From: Puccinia triticina
Taxonomy: Eukaryota > Basidiomycota > Pucciniomycetes > Pucciniales > Pucciniaceae
Length of the DNA: 64,000 nucleotides
Assembly (NCBI RefSeq): GCF_026914185.1
Contig: NC_070568.1
Span: 2,748,001 to 2,812,000, forward strand
Reading direction: 5' to 3'
The notes beneath the pieces are model-generated. The model ran no database searches. It was not told the origin of the DNA and worked only from the letters and a program-made list of their open reading frames with translations. A program made the position numbers and the translations under genes. Below, one piece after another: positions 44,070 through 56,262 of this stretch (its first letter is position 1; every line of letters starts with the position of its first letter).

Positions 44070-46363
44070 TTATTCAAAGGATGATTTTTCCTCAGGATCA
44101 AGAAACAAGGACTCAGATTCTTGTTTTAATCTTGGTAAATCTTCACTAAACTTGTCCAGATCTTCCATGATATGTCGGTACATTATGTTCTTTGAATATT
44201 CTTCCAGCCTTTCACCTTGTTCGATTTTTAATATCTCATAAGCATCAAGATTTTCAATTATCTTTTTCCAAAGGACCATTCCTATTGTTTTGCGGACATT
44301 TTTGGGTACCTCATGGGATTTTCCCCGGGTCATGAACTTTGATGCATAATGAGAGTAATACAACATAATGTTTTTCATTTCAGTGTGCTTTTGAAGAATG
44401 AAGGGCAATTGAAATCTTGGTTCAAAATCAGCAGTATCTTCATTGTATACCTGAAATTTGGGTTCATTCATGTAATCTGAGCCAATTCTCTCATGAATGA
44501 ACCTCAAAGCAGCAGCTCTGTAACGAAAAACATCTGTAAATTCCTCCTGGTTGTATCCAGGAGGAAGATGTGGGTCAAAATAAAACTTCCTCATTTCCAT
44601 CAGTTCATCTTTGACTTCAAGAAAGAACTCTTTTCTTGTGGCCTTTCTTGGGCTTTCATTTTCTAATTCTTCCTCGATAAATTTCCTCACTTTCCGCATG
44701 AAGTGGATGTGCTCAATCAAGGGTTTGGAAAGCGGCTTTGTAATCGGCCCATCATGCCGACATTCATCACTTTCCTCAATTCCATATCTGTTGATGGCCA
44801 AATTAAACAGCAGAAAATCTTGCTGCTTCTTTTCAAGGGCTACATCAGAATTGTTTCATTTTCAAAATAAATCAGATTAAAATTAAATTAGTTAGCTCAA
44901 ATAGCCACTCAAAGAACAAGGCAATTGTGATTCACTGACATTTGTAGGTATTGTAAATATGCTTCATGTGAAGATCATATCTCATCTGTTCTTCCCCAGT
45001 TGGATGGGAATGAAATTCATTCCACAGCTCTGTGTTTGTTCTAAAAACACCATCAATCGCTCGTATCAACCACATCAAACCCTTTTTACTTGAAAAAGCC
45101 CTCTGGAGGTTTATCAAAACATGATCTTCTGCTAGGTTATATCTGCGGATGAAATTGAAGGTTTCTAATATACAGTTATTTCCAGCTACCCGCAAATGAT
45201 GGATTGGTTTTGGATAATTCAAGACCCTCCTGAGGATCTTCAAAATTCTCCATACTGAATTTCTGTAGTCCTGCAATTGGTTTCTTGATAATCGGACTTC
45301 CCATTCAGGCCCAAACAGTTGCCCCATCTGTTCATGGAGGCTCCTCAACTCTGTGATTGTTTCCATGATTACGCGAGGGTATTTAGGCTGAAATGCCTCT
45401 ACATTGCAAACCTGATAGTCCTTTTTCAGTTGGTTTACAGAATTAATCATCAAGTCCCAATCCCTTTGTTTTGAATCTAAAATACTCACCAAAATTCAGC
45501 TTTCAAGAAAACATTTACCAAACTATTTTGAAAAGACTGACCACTCTCTGAAAGGTTACTGTGAGTTCCCTCAATCCAATATACAGGGATTTCCTTGGGT
45601 AAATGTTCCACATTGACTCCTAAATGGCTGTTCTCCAGAATTTCAACAGATGACATCTCTGAGTCACAATCCATTTTTCTTGGGTCTACAAGCCCAAGGG
45701 TAATTCAGCTTTGGTTGAAAAATCCATCAGAATATAAATCATGATCAGACCCACATAGCACTGAAAGTTCATGTTGAATTTCTCCCATGGAAGCTGAAAA
45801 GAGTATAATGATTTCAATTCATTTGAGGAAAATGTTAGATCCACATGGGTATTCTTATATCTTTTTTAAATCTTGGAAACCTACAGGCCTCTGCGTCTAA
45901 TTTTGGCTCTGAAAGCTCACTGTGATGGCTTGTGATACAAGCTATAGGGTTTTCCTTGGTAGACTGCTTGACATTGACTCCCAAATGGTCCTTGTCCAGA
46001 AGCTCAACAGACACCATACCCGAGTCACATCCACTTTTTCTTGGGTCTAGAACACCAAGGTAAATTCAGATCTGCAGGAAAGAATGATCAGAAAATTGGT
46101 CAGGATCAGACCCACCTGTTTCTGACAGTCCGTCTTGAATTCCCCCCATTGAAGCTGAAAACAGTAAAAATATTTTCATGTTGATTTGAGGCAAAACTCT
46201 ATGGACATTCTCATTTTTTTTAATAAAATATTGAATACTTACAGGCCTCCCCATCTATTTCTGCCTTAACTTTCCTCAAAGGTTTGTCATACAACATGGA
46301 CTGACAAATCCAGCCTTGAAGGAGAATGGCAAAGATGAAGCCAATTTGTTTTGAGTAGAGCAT
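44070..46363 (-). CDS. Large secreted protein, paralogue B, seven exons with a duplicated exon pair
   Basis: Exons (minus strand) 46363-46243, 46154-46116, 46046-45885, 45793-45755, 45685-45542, 45476-44940 and 44839-44070 total 1812 bases, 603 residues plus stop. All junctions are phase 1. Exon 1 (121 bases, the same length as in paralogue A) encodes the signal peptide QIGFIFAILLQGWICQS. Exons 2+3 and 4+5 are two copies of one module (39-base exon plus a longer one; shared SSMG.IQ..LS, PRK..CDS.M.SVE, HLGVNV). Paralogue A has one. Exons 6 and 7 match A's exons 4 and 5: NYPKPIHHLRVAGNNCILET, IGSDYMNEPKF, YYSHYASKFMTRGKSHEVP. The family is unknown; secretion is inferred from the signal peptide. 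Confidence 0.85.
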
Positions 46364-47172
46364 CTCTGGCAAGCTACCCTGTTGATGGGACTAAACAGTT
46401 AGAACCAATTGTTTTTTATCTGGGAAGCCAAGGTAGAAAAATAACTGATTCACAATTTGTGAGTACTACAGCAAACCCGAGCTCCTAGGGCAGATGCAGA
46501 AAGCTAGGTGATGGAGCTACTTGAAATTTCCAAACCGGAAGCATGCCAGTTGGAGCAGGTTTTATGCTTGCAAATCTTATCTCAAGACTTGTCAACATCC
46601 CATACTCGACCGCGAGGTGATATTGACAGTTGACACTGCCTGCGCTTGTACATATTCCTCGGAGACCGACGAGTTATCAAGTTCCGCCCTATCCAGTGGC
46701 CTTCTGCGGGTGCGGACCGTCCAGAAAAATTGGTCAGCCTTGCTCGCGCAGCTAAATGGAAGCAGTACTTGAAGCGCGGCTGGGCAAAACAAGCTTCAGA
46801 TCTGCAAGGGCAAATTAGACTGACGTAGTGCTGCGCAAGGTTGGTCACGTGTCTGACTGCGAGCTTAACAAAGCCTCCCAGTGAGGCAGCCCCGCAGGGT
46901 CTCTGTCTCACAGAGAGGCTTACCTGCAAAAACCTGTATCTGGCCCGAGAGCCCCAGGAATATCAGCCTTCACTTTTTTCCCTTTTTGTAAATCAACCGT
47001 CAGCCTGCTGAGGCTGCCCTTCTGTACCTAAGACCTGCTTGGTAGTGGAGGGCTTCCCATGCAATCTGGGACCCACACAGATTTTGGTTTAGACCCAAAA
47101 AGTCTAGATTTTTGCAGGGAAATCTCACTTCTGGGAGGCCTGTAGATCTCAATGGGAAGTCATCCAGTGCAC
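46364..47172. other. Intergenic stretch
   Basis: 0.8 kb between paralogue B and the hAT element, containing the promoter side of paralogue B. GTCTCTGTCTCACAGAGAG at 46899-46917 is a small hairpin. No gene is supported. Confidence 0.45.
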
Positions 47173-47789
47173 TAGAGATCGCCCGTGGGTACCCGTTTGG
47201 CGGTACCCGCCCACGGGTGCCGTGTACAGGTCCGTGTATTACAATTTTGGGGAGATTGCCGCGGGTACCCGTCCAGGTACCCCCCCCCCCCCCCCAAAAG
47301 GTCGTCCCCAATTGCTCCTGGAGGGCCCCGCCACCGGCTCAAGTCCTCCAACTGGGTAGTTGAAAAGCCCACAGAAGCCACCTCCGACCTCCATATCACC
47401 AACAAACCCACGCTCTGAAGATGAAACAAACACAAAAGAGAGCATGCCCAACCTTGAGTACACCCTCCTCCTCACCTTCAAAATCCTCAGACGCTAGGAG
47501 CCAATTGATACCACCCAATGCCGCTGATACCAATATCGTTGAGCTTGGCAATGGCATAGACGCACCCCCTAGCGCACAGTCATCAGCCCCTTGGACCAGT
47601 TGGGATCCCACTGATGAGGAGGAACTTGGTAAGTTTTCTTTAAACTAATTCATCTCAATTGATTACCTATCTGACAAATTTTCTGAAAGTTCGAGCTCAG
47701 AAAATTGCCGCCAACGCGGTCAGCGCAGCCTATTCCAGCTATGAAAAGCCAGAACTCTCAGTGCAACTTGACAAAAAAGGACGTTGTAT

Positions 47790-48036
47790 CACTGCAAAAA
47801 AAACTTGGACAACTGCTTGCAGTTGACATGCAGGATACTCAAGCCAAGCTGCCATTGTAACTCCACATGAATGCACAAGTGTCTAAGTTGGCACAGTCAC
47901 TGTGCAAGGTGCACAGTGACTGTGCATTGAAGCTTGGGTTGAGTCAAACCTTGAGTAAGGCTGGTGTAATACCACAAGCTTCCTCAGAGTTACCACATGT
48001 CAACTGCTCACAGTTGACACAGTTTTTTTTGCAGTG
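47790..48036. mobile_element. MITE, 247 bp, target duplication TAT, inside a transposase exon
   Basis: CACTGCAAAAAAAACT at the left pairs with AGTTTTTTTTGCAGTG at the right, with further inverted homology inward (GCAGTTGACATG/CATGTCAACTGC). TAT precedes (47787-47789) and follows (48037-48039). Removing the block plus one TAT rejoins TTGTATGATCAC and restores the transposase reading GRCMITYPCK, which proves the boundaries. A perfect 16-bp hairpin with a 3-base loop lies at 47891-47925 (GCACAGTCACTGTGCA). Confidence 0.85.
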
Positions 48037-48879
48037 TATGATCACATATCCCTGCAAGATGTTAGCCAAGATCATCATTCCTTCCTTTTTTCATTGACCA
48101 TTTTTTTGATCGCTGACATTGATTCTCAAATCAGGTGTAGCTTGAAGATACACAGGCAAACTTACGATTCTTCATGCAGTAACTTGTTGAAACATGCTGC
48201 GGCATGTCTCAAAAAACAGCGCAAATCAACCAGCCAACAAAATCTGGCCAGTCTTGGCATTAGTGGCACAGGCAATATTGACCCACGAGAGGTGAAAAAA
48301 ATTATCTTTATCTCTCTGAAAAGCGCTGGCTGTGGAATGTCAATTCAACTCCATATCTATTAACCAGGTACAGCAACTCTGCGCAGTTTGGTGTGCTGAG
48401 GCAGCGCAACCCTTTTCAGCCTTGCTAGACGAGTCACAAAAGGCTATTATCCATCCCACGGTTGTTAAACACATGCCTTTGGCAAAGGTAGTTTCAGCAT
48501 CCATTCATATGCTCTATACTGCGGTTCAAGAAAATTACCGACAGATTTTAAATGTGGAGAATTTTCTCTCAACTTCATTTCCAATATTTTATGCTCTAAC
48601 GCTCACTGAATATCAACAATCTTTAATCTAAGTTTAATAAAACCTGTAACTCATGGATGTTTGGTTCAAGGGTTTCCCCTGTTTATTGAACCAAAAAACC
48701 CAGAGTTTATGGATTTATCCAACTCAGTAGGGCTGGCGCGGATCCCGCTAACCAGTACCCTAAGCCCCCATTGCCATTGACACTCCCCCTTGGCTTTAAA
48801 GTGCCCAGGTGGGGGAGCATAGGGTGAATCCCCCTTGAAATTGCAGCCCTCTTTATATTCTTTTTGACTGGAATTTCTT

Positions 48880-49350
48880 CCTTCCGGTCGAAGGGATTTA
48901 CAGCCTCTTTGACTGGAAGGCATCCCTTCCGGTCAAAGGGGTGGTACATCCTCTTCGACTGGAAGGAAGAAATTCCAGTCAAAGAGGCTGTAAAACCCCT
49001 TCGACCAGAAGGGATTCCTTCCAGTCGAAGAGGCTGTACAACCCCTTCGACCGGAAGGGATTCCTTCCAGTCAAAGAGGCTGTAAAACCTCTTCGACCGG
49101 AAGGGATTCCTTCCAGTCGAAGAGGCTATACAACCCCTTCGACCGGAAGGGATTCCTTCCCGTCGAAGAGGCTATACAACCCCTTCGACCGGAAGGGATT
49201 CCTTCCAGTCGAAGAGGCTATACAACCCCTTCGACCGGAAGGGATTCCTTCCAGTCGAAGAGGCTATACAACCCCTTTGACCGGAAGGGATTCCTTCCAG
49301 TCAATGAGGCTATACAACCCCTTCGACCGGAAAGGATTCCTTCCTGCCAA
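48880..49350. repeat. 46-bp satellite array with an internal inversion
   Basis: About eight direct units centred on GGGATTCCTTCCAGTCGAAG (49010, 49058, 49103, 49149, 49195, 49241, 49287, 49331) follow two units in the opposite orientation (48890-48965). Each unit can fold, since TTCGACCGGAAGG faces CCTTCCAGTCGAA. The 46-bp period leaves all three frames open. Confidence 0.85.
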
Positions 49351-49564
49351 GGAGAGTGCAAAGTCTTAGGGAGGCGAGCAACCAGGATGCTCACATGACA
49401 GGGACCTCAGCGGGCGGCTGCATGACGGGTGCAATCCGGTGCCGCCAACAGCTGGCGGTACCGGAGGACACCACCTCAACTTTAACGCCTCAGTGGCAAC
49501 CCTCTGAGGCGTCCGACTGATGCCGTGACCGGCACCCGCTGTCTGACTGTCTGACAGACTAAAC

Positions 49565-49935
49565 AAGGGTGTAACAGCTGCGCTACGCGCTTTTTTCTGT
49601 ATCTCCAAAAATATATGGCAAGATGACATAAGTACAGAAATAGTTTTGGATATTCTGGATCCTCCCACTCCCAACATCCATGAATCAGAAAGGCTTTTTT
49701 CAATTTTCTTGAAGTGGTAGTCCTTTGGTGTCATTTGGGTGCTATCTTCAGCGCAGCTGTTTTGAGCTTTCAAATTCACCTGCTTCATGGATTTAAAGCC
49801 ACATATTCCCAGAGCTGAGAATACAAAGATACGCTTTTGATTCCTGGGAGCATGAGAATTCTGAATATCCAAAATAATCTATGTACTTCTGATATCTTGC
49901 CATCTATTTTTAGAGATACAAGCTGTTACACCCTT
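49565..49935. mobile_element. MITE, about 371 bp, long inverted repeats
   Basis: AAGGGTGTAACAGCT at 49565-49579 pairs with AGCTGTTACACCCTT at 49921-49935, and inverted similarity continues inward for about 100 bp (GTATCTCCAAAAATA, ATGGCAAGAT, TTTTGGATATTC). A GCGCTACGCGC segment interrupts the left repeat. No target duplication was found. Confidence 0.7.
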
Positions 49936-52053
49936 TGGCGGCGGGACCCACAACTGTGGTTCACCTGCTGACACCTCCTAAGGTTTGGGCTGACCGCGGT
50001 GTATCATGGTGACACCACCGTGACTCCTGGTCACGCCGGCGTTATGGATGGTGCAAGTACTTGTAATGGCTCATCAACTTGGCCTGAAAAATAGGATCAG
50101 CCATAGCCTGACAATAGCAGTGCTCAGAAAGCTTCCAATAAACACCTTGGAGAGGTACTGTCCACCAAACATGCCAAGGCAGCTGGGGCTAGAATTGATG
50201 GATGAGTGAGGGCCAGGATTAAATTTTGAGCAATTTGGGAAGGATGATGGTGTCAAATATGCATGAAAATTGGACTACATGCTGACTATCATCAGTTTTT
50301 TCAATTTTTCAGCAGTGGGTTACTCAGGATTTGATTACAATCAACTTGATTGAAGTTTACTGGGATTATCCAATGGGCCCAAGTTGTAGATGTGGATGAA
50401 TCTGATCCAAAGAGCTTACACGCAGCCAATAATACTTTTGTGAGACAGTCAGGCTTGAGTTTCCGGGGAAACTGGCTATTTGAAGTAGTCATGTGTTGAT
50501 GTATCTTCAAATAAAGAGAGTAAAAGATATTTGTTATTTTTGTCTCTTCTGGCAGTCTAGGGAACAATAGAGTTTGAGGAGTACAGTTTAAATCTCAGGC
50601 TTCTTGAGTTTCACTTATGTTCAAAAATGATTATGACTTCTGGTTTCTTACTTTAAAACATTTTTCCCATTAAAATGATTGTTAGTTTACAAGTTCCTTG
50701 CAAGATGTCTTAAGCCTGTGTGCCTTGCAGAAAGAAGCACTGTTACTATGCCACCTTAAAATTTGACAATGCCAGGAAGCCAAATTTTTGGGTCCACACA
50801 AGGTGTTTCTACACAAAAACCAGGAATTTCAGCGCAAATTACAATTCAATAGGAATTTTTGAGATAATTTTTTTTAATCCTGTTCCTTAATGATAAGCCT
50901 GAGACAAGCAGCGGCGCAGCCGCCCTAAGAGTCTAGTGTTTTGAATCTTCAGAATCATGTAGGTGCCATGTACCTTGGGGCTGACGCCTGGCAGTCCCCC
51001 AAAGGACACAATATCCTTGGGATCGTTATTTACCAATTACTCAAGAAGAACGGTGCAAAATTTGATCTGGAGGCGATGCCTCTTGATTTTGTTTGGCTAG
51101 CAAAGAGTCACACGGGCGATTATCTTGCCAAAAAAATGCGTGCATGGTGGAAAAGTTTGATATTAAATCAAGTAGGCCAAAATGTCACAATGCTGATCTC
51201 GCTACAAACTTTACAAGCTGAAATGTTTTCTTGATCAGATTTGTGGCATTGTCACAGACAATTCCTCAAACAACTTTTCAATGGTTGGTAAAATGAAGAA
51301 GTTTAAATGGCCTCAATTTAAAGGTGATTCACAGTGGATCAGGTGTTTCGCACACATCCTGAATTTGATTGTCCGCTCAATTTTGAAAAACTTCAACAAA
51401 AATGAAACAAACCACAAGCTGGAGTCCGATTTGGGATCAGAAGAAGGTTCAGAAGATGAAGATGCCAATGTACAGATCCTTAGGCAAGTTGTACAAATAT
51501 TTAATATAAATAAACATTATCTAAAGTGACTTTTTGCCTCTTTTGGAATCCAGATACGACCCAGAAATTTCCATCAGAGGCAACCAAGATCCTAGCAAAG
51601 AAGACCTTGCCAAAAGAGAAGATTTAGACCTATCCAACCAAGATGAAACATTGGAGCCGGAATTATCAATCAATGACATCCAGGATTTGAGTGATGAGGA
51701 TGACGAAAATGATGCTTACACTTCAGTCTTGTGCAACAAAAGTTTGCAAAAGGTATTTCTTTCTCAATTATCCTCCTAACTTGATGCGTAATCTCATTTT
51801 TTATCTTCCCAGTTCCGAGCTATAGCTTGCAAGCTTTGTAAATCTCCCAATTCAAGGGCGGAGTTTGTTGAATTATGCGTTGAGATGAACTGCAATAAAC
51901 CTCACAACATTGAGAGAGATGTTCAAACAAGATGGAACTCCACCTTTTCCCAGATTGAAGGAATAATTCAATGCAAGAAAGCAATGTGAGTAACATTTCA
52001 CAGTTTTTTGTTAATCTAACCAAAAAATTCTCATAATTTTTTTGTGGCAGTAT

Positions 52054-52852
52054 TGTCAGCCTTAGAGTCAACACAGTTGACCTAAAACTGCCTTTTATCT
52101 CCATTTTATACCTAAATGTGCTCATATATTTTTAACCTTAATACATAAGGTTGTTTTGACTTCAGATTCCGATTTCTCTTGCAATTTTGACTCTAGTGTT
52201 CACTGATCACTTTCCAATATCTCTACTCCTTCATAGAGTTTGTGGTTTGTGACACACGTGCGCAGCAGCGCCGTGTAGTCGCGCCTGAGTGCTCCAAACC
52301 ACATGTACATGTGTGATTATGTCATCCAACTTTGAAAATTTTCGAAGTCAGGATCCCTCATGCAGCTGGAGGATCCACAGACTTCAGCACACCAGAACCA
52401 CACCCCAGATAACCCAGGATCACCACCAAAGAGACTACCACGCTCCCAGTATACCTACCGTCACAGGCGCCTAGGATATTGACAGTAAGTAGACTCTTTT
52501 CACTGAACCTTGCTTATCCAGAGTGAAACTCTTTTTCTCTTGATTGCTTCCTCTTTTCTTCAACTCTTTCAATCTTAAAAGATCAAAAGGTTATCTCTGG
52601 TTAAGACCTACAAAACCAGAGCAGAGTAGTAACCCTACTTCTGAATCCCACCAACGTTTCCTTGTTGTGAGTGGAGGATGTTGCACTCTTTCTTGGCCTT
52701 GCACAGCTGGCATCCAACTTTTCCAGGTTGAGAATAGCCCAGATCAATTAATTAAGACTTAAAGTCCGGGCCTGATCTTCTCTTTTCTCTCTTTCTTTCT
52801 TCTCTCTCTGCTTGTATTTCTTTATCCCAAGAAATCCAACCAGATTCCCCCC
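52054..52852 (+). repeat. LTR-B copy in reverse orientation, divergent and truncated
   Basis: It begins TGTCAGCCTTAGAG just after the AG acceptor of a hAT intron, matches the LTR-B reverse complement well to about 52490, then poorly, and again at 52810-52850 (TTTATCCCAAGAAATCCAAC). The last ~50 bp with the GGCTCACA end are missing. hAT coding resumes directly (IWQKDRKYG). Confidence 0.75.
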
Positions 52853-54155
52853 ATTTTTATTTGGCAAAAGGACCGAAAATATGGGTTGGCTCGGAGACAT
52901 CACATTGACAAAGGTGGTATCCAATTGGCACATGACTTGGTTTCAATACTCCGGATCTTTTACAAACAGACCCTTCAGATATCTTCGACTGGATCGGCTT
53001 GACTAACTCACATAATCATCTTTATTGATGAGATCACAGAGCATCTTTCCAGTGTGATCAAAGGAGAGGGTGAAAAGTATCCACCTGCGCTTCGAAACAA
53101 ATGCCAACTAGGCCTGCAGCTTACAAACAAATATTATACACTCACCGACTGCTCACCCTTGTATTGTATTGCCATGGGTGCCTTCCACAATCTCCTGAAT
53201 ATCTTCTTTCAATCAACTTCTGCTAACATCTAATCATTTGCAATCATTTTGACGATACTCCACCCGTCTTTCAAGGAAAAATATTTTGAGATTGCTGGAT
53301 GGGAGAAAGAATGGATTGAAGAAGCTGTTTGGCTCACACGCGAAATGTTTGATTTGAATTACAAAATCAACTCTCCAACCTCCAGTCAACCAATTGAATC
53401 AAACAAAGTAAGATTTTTTTGGGCCCCTTCAATGCTTGCTTAGCTGACAACTGAATGTTTCAGCGAAAGACAGGACATCTTGCACAGCTTGTGTTGGCCG
53501 CCCAATCAGCCCAGTTCTCAAATGATCCGCTCAATCAATGGCTGTCATCTGGCCTGATTTTAGACAACGGGAACCCAATCAATGCGCTGAGATGGTGGGT
53601 TCAACAAAAGAGCGGTGGAAATACCCATGGTGGGCTAGCCCAAATGGCTCTTGATGTGCCGAGTTTCCCAGGTATGTAATCATGATTCACCATTGTTTTA
53701 GTTTGATTTGCTTATTTTTATTAAATCCAGCTACATCTGTCGATGTTGAGCGGGCTTTCTCCTTTGGACGCGATTACGTTTCAGAAAAGAGACACCATCT
53801 CAGCTCAATTTCAATCAGTAGGGGTATGACGGTCGCTTTTTACTTGAAAAACAACCTGATCCAACCCGGTTTGCTCAGAAAATGGAAGGATGGTATCCAG
53901 GAGGAAAAAGAACAAGGCTCAAAGACCAAAGGTAAAAAAAGTGTTGTAACTAGAGCTTGATTTGTTTTCAACAAATTTATACAACGGCAAGGAATTTCAT
54001 AAAAGTGCCTGAAAAATCATAAAAATAGTGGAGGGTACCCATGATACCCGCTGCAGTTACCGCCGGTACCCGCAGAACGGGTGCCGGGTCCGTGTCTGGG
54101 TGTCTGATTTTGCCCAAAATTACCACGGGTACCCAGGTCTAATGGGCAATCTCTA

Positions 54156-55582
54156 TTCCTGACAGAGTTTCTTCTTCCTTTCAAAACTTCTCCACGTCTA
54201 TGAAGTGCTCAACACACTGTTCCCGCGCACCAAGAGTATACAGGTGGGTACAAAAAACTTGTGTCCTTTTTCTAGACTCTAAGCCCAGCATCTTGCCCGC
54301 TCATATGCTGAGCAGGCCAAAATATCCAGTCAGTGCCCAAGATCTTTTATCAGATCTGCTTCCTCTTGGTTGCTTGTACTCCTGCTTGTCTTACTACTCC
54401 CTCATCCTTATCTGACACTGGCTCTAAGAGGAAAAAAGCAGACAAGCCAAGATCCTTGGCGCAAGGATTAAGAGAGGAATCATTGCCATCCTGGTCCGCC
54501 TGAAAGTGTTGTGCATGGTTGCCAGCGACCGCAGGTTTGAGACGCATGCCCGTACCATGGTCTGTCCCATTTCTCTCTCTTGCTTTCTGGCCGTTTGCTG
54601 ATGTGGATTGATTGTGCAGCATTTGGATCCAAATCTGTGACCCACAGCCAGTCGCTCCCAGACCCTGAACCAGCCCAAAGATGAGGAGCTTGATTTGCTT
54701 GGCTGGAAACGGACTGACAAGGACAAAGAGAAGGTCTTGCCTGATCTTCCCGCCATAACTGCCAGAGAGGAGTCGCTTGTCAAGTCCAAGCTGTGCACCC
54801 ATGTTGATACCATTGAGTGAAAAGCCTTTAGGTCTGAAAGAGAAGTATTAAGCTTACCATGGTGTCTCCATCCTCAATGATGCTGATGTCACTGCCGCCA
54901 CTCTCAATACCTGAAACCTCAGTGAATGGAAGAATTTCTATTGATCTGGTTCAACAATCAGCTGCCAATGTCCCAGTTAAAAGAGATAGTTAACCATAAG
55001 CTATTGCCAAACTTGAGTGTAGTTCCTTTCCTCACAATGATGAAATTAAAGCAAGACTGGAAAATGTGAACCAAGAAATTGCTGCCATGTGTGACAAATT
55101 ACTGACTCTCACAGCCTCTTGGGAAGCTGCAGAATTCCAAGTTGCAAGGTGATAAGAACAGAGCTGTTCAAGAGAAAAAATATTCTTTGGGAACAAAAGC
55201 ACATAAGCTAGACATGGAAGGGCAATACAAGGTGTCAATATAAGTTGATTAGCTTGAGCCTTGTGCTTTTTTGCTGCCTTCCATTACAGCTTCTGATCCA
55301 TGACACCAAACCATTCTAGAATTAAAAGAGCAGTTATCTCTTCTAGCAGCTCACAAGAAAACACAAGAAGCCAAGCAACAGTCATCTGAGTTGGGAAATG
55401 ATAATATTTCTGGTCCATTCAATAACACAATCTTTAAAAGTTAAAGTGAAAGCAACTGTCATTATGACAGCAAATAAGGTCCCTGCACCTCTTAACCAAT
55501 TTTTTTTTCCAATCACACAACATTATCTGTGAGTTTTGGTGTTTGAGATAACAAAAACATAAGATAAGACATGAAACTTCAA
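54156..55582. other. Intergenic stretch
   Basis: 1.4 kb with no supported gene; a minus-strand frame of about 130 residues (54424-54813) shows no known domain. The right edge towards the copia LTR is approximate. Confidence 0.4.
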
Positions 55583-56181
55583 AGAGAATTGTGTTGCTTA
55601 TGTCAATTAAATAACTCTGACCTGCAGCAAAGTACCTCAGGTTAAGCTGAAGATGCATAAGAGATTATGCAATATCATCACATGAGTTGAGCTTGAGCCA
55701 CGCGGCCCCTTTTGTGAATCCTCAGACTCAAGAAGAACTACGATCATCAATTCGCTTTTGCACCTGCTATCCCTTAATTCACTGTTGACCAATCCTTTCT
55801 GCCAACACTCTAGTATCCAATCATTCAACTCACACAGACAACACAGATTCAGGAGGAGCTCGGTTATAACTCAAGTGGAGGTATACTTGGTCTCCAACTT
55901 TCTCATTCATTCGCTGTTTGTCTGTGTGTGCTATTTTTATTGATCTTGTTTTTTTCCCATCCTAGGCTTGTTGTTATTTTTCTTCATTCTCCTATCAAAA
56001 TCGCTGTGTCTAGTTTTTGAGTCTTAGTTAGGTCTAGAACATAGAAGGTACTTAATGATTTCACTCTTTTATTCTCATCAAGTTATCAAGCTTATGTTTC
56101 TATTTCTTATTGTTAAGTTTCTTACTACTATTAGCTTTTTGATATCTGCTGCAATAAAGTACTTGACCTAGAATTCCTACA
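55583..56181 (+). repeat. 5' LTR of the copia element (left end approximate)
   Basis: It ends ...GAATTCCTACA at 56181 and is followed by TGGTAGCGAGAGGC, a typical primer-site start. It shares many blocks with the solo LTR at 32481-33033. A TGTTGC at 55583 is a possible start. Confidence 0.6.
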
Positions 56182-56262
56182 TGGTAGCGAGAGGCAATAC
56201 TTGGCAATATCAATTATAAGACTAAAGTTAGAATAAACTTGCAGAACAGGTCTATCAACAAC

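Larger units (their letters stand above)
48560..50938. mobile_element. 2.4-kb insertion within an intron of the hAT transposase
   Basis: Transposase coding stops at ...YRQILN (48557) and resumes at NHVGAMYLGADAW (about 50948) after a TCTTCAG acceptor, with nothing lost, so this block sits within one intron. It contains a minisatellite (48880-49350), a MITE (49565-49935) and unassigned sequence. Ends could not be fixed; no transposase or retroelement domain is inside. Confidence 0.5.
47421..53960 (+). pseudogene. hAT transposase of hAT-1, multi-exon, broken
   Basis: Segments in order: N-terminus with acidic linker (47421-47640); AQKIAANAVSAAYSSYEKPEL (47695 on), a zinc-finger-like part ending CSNLLKHAAACLKKQR (48145-48225); FSALLDESQKAIIHPTVVKH (48415-48475); catalytic-core parts AMYLGADAWQSPKG (50970), CGIVTDNSSNN (51240) and QWIRCFAHILNLIV (51335); the TRWNSTF motif (51930); IWQKDRKYGL after the LTR (52853); YPPALRNKCQLGLQLTNKYYTLTD (53075); and the dimerisation signature SVDVERAFSFGRDYVSEKRHHLS (53735-53800). 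The order is complete, so this was once full length. Stops, frameshifts and the insertions inactivate it. At least five introns fit. Confidence 0.85.
47173..54155 (+). mobile_element. hAT DNA transposon (hAT-1), about 7 kb with nested insertions
   Basis: The left end TAGAGATCGCCC and right end GGGCAATCTCTA are inverted copies with one mismatch in 12. Inside each end, palindromic GGGTACCC words recur (about 47187-47280 and 54035-54135). Between them a plus-strand hAT transposase is spread over several exons from 47421 to 53960. Three later insertions interrupt it: a MITE at 47790-48036, a block inside an intron at about 48560-50938, and an inverted LTR-B at 52054-52852. No matching 8-bp flanks were found. 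Confidence 0.8.

Noticed and set aside
46838..46930. tRNA-like or small structured RNA around the hairpin in the GTCTCTGTCTCACAG segment
   Set aside because: No cloverleaf with proper anticodon and acceptor pairing could be drawn.
48941..49369. 142-residue Arg/Pro/Ser-rich frame with internal repeats
   Set aside because: It comes entirely from the 46-bp satellite; all three frames of the array are open and none is favoured.
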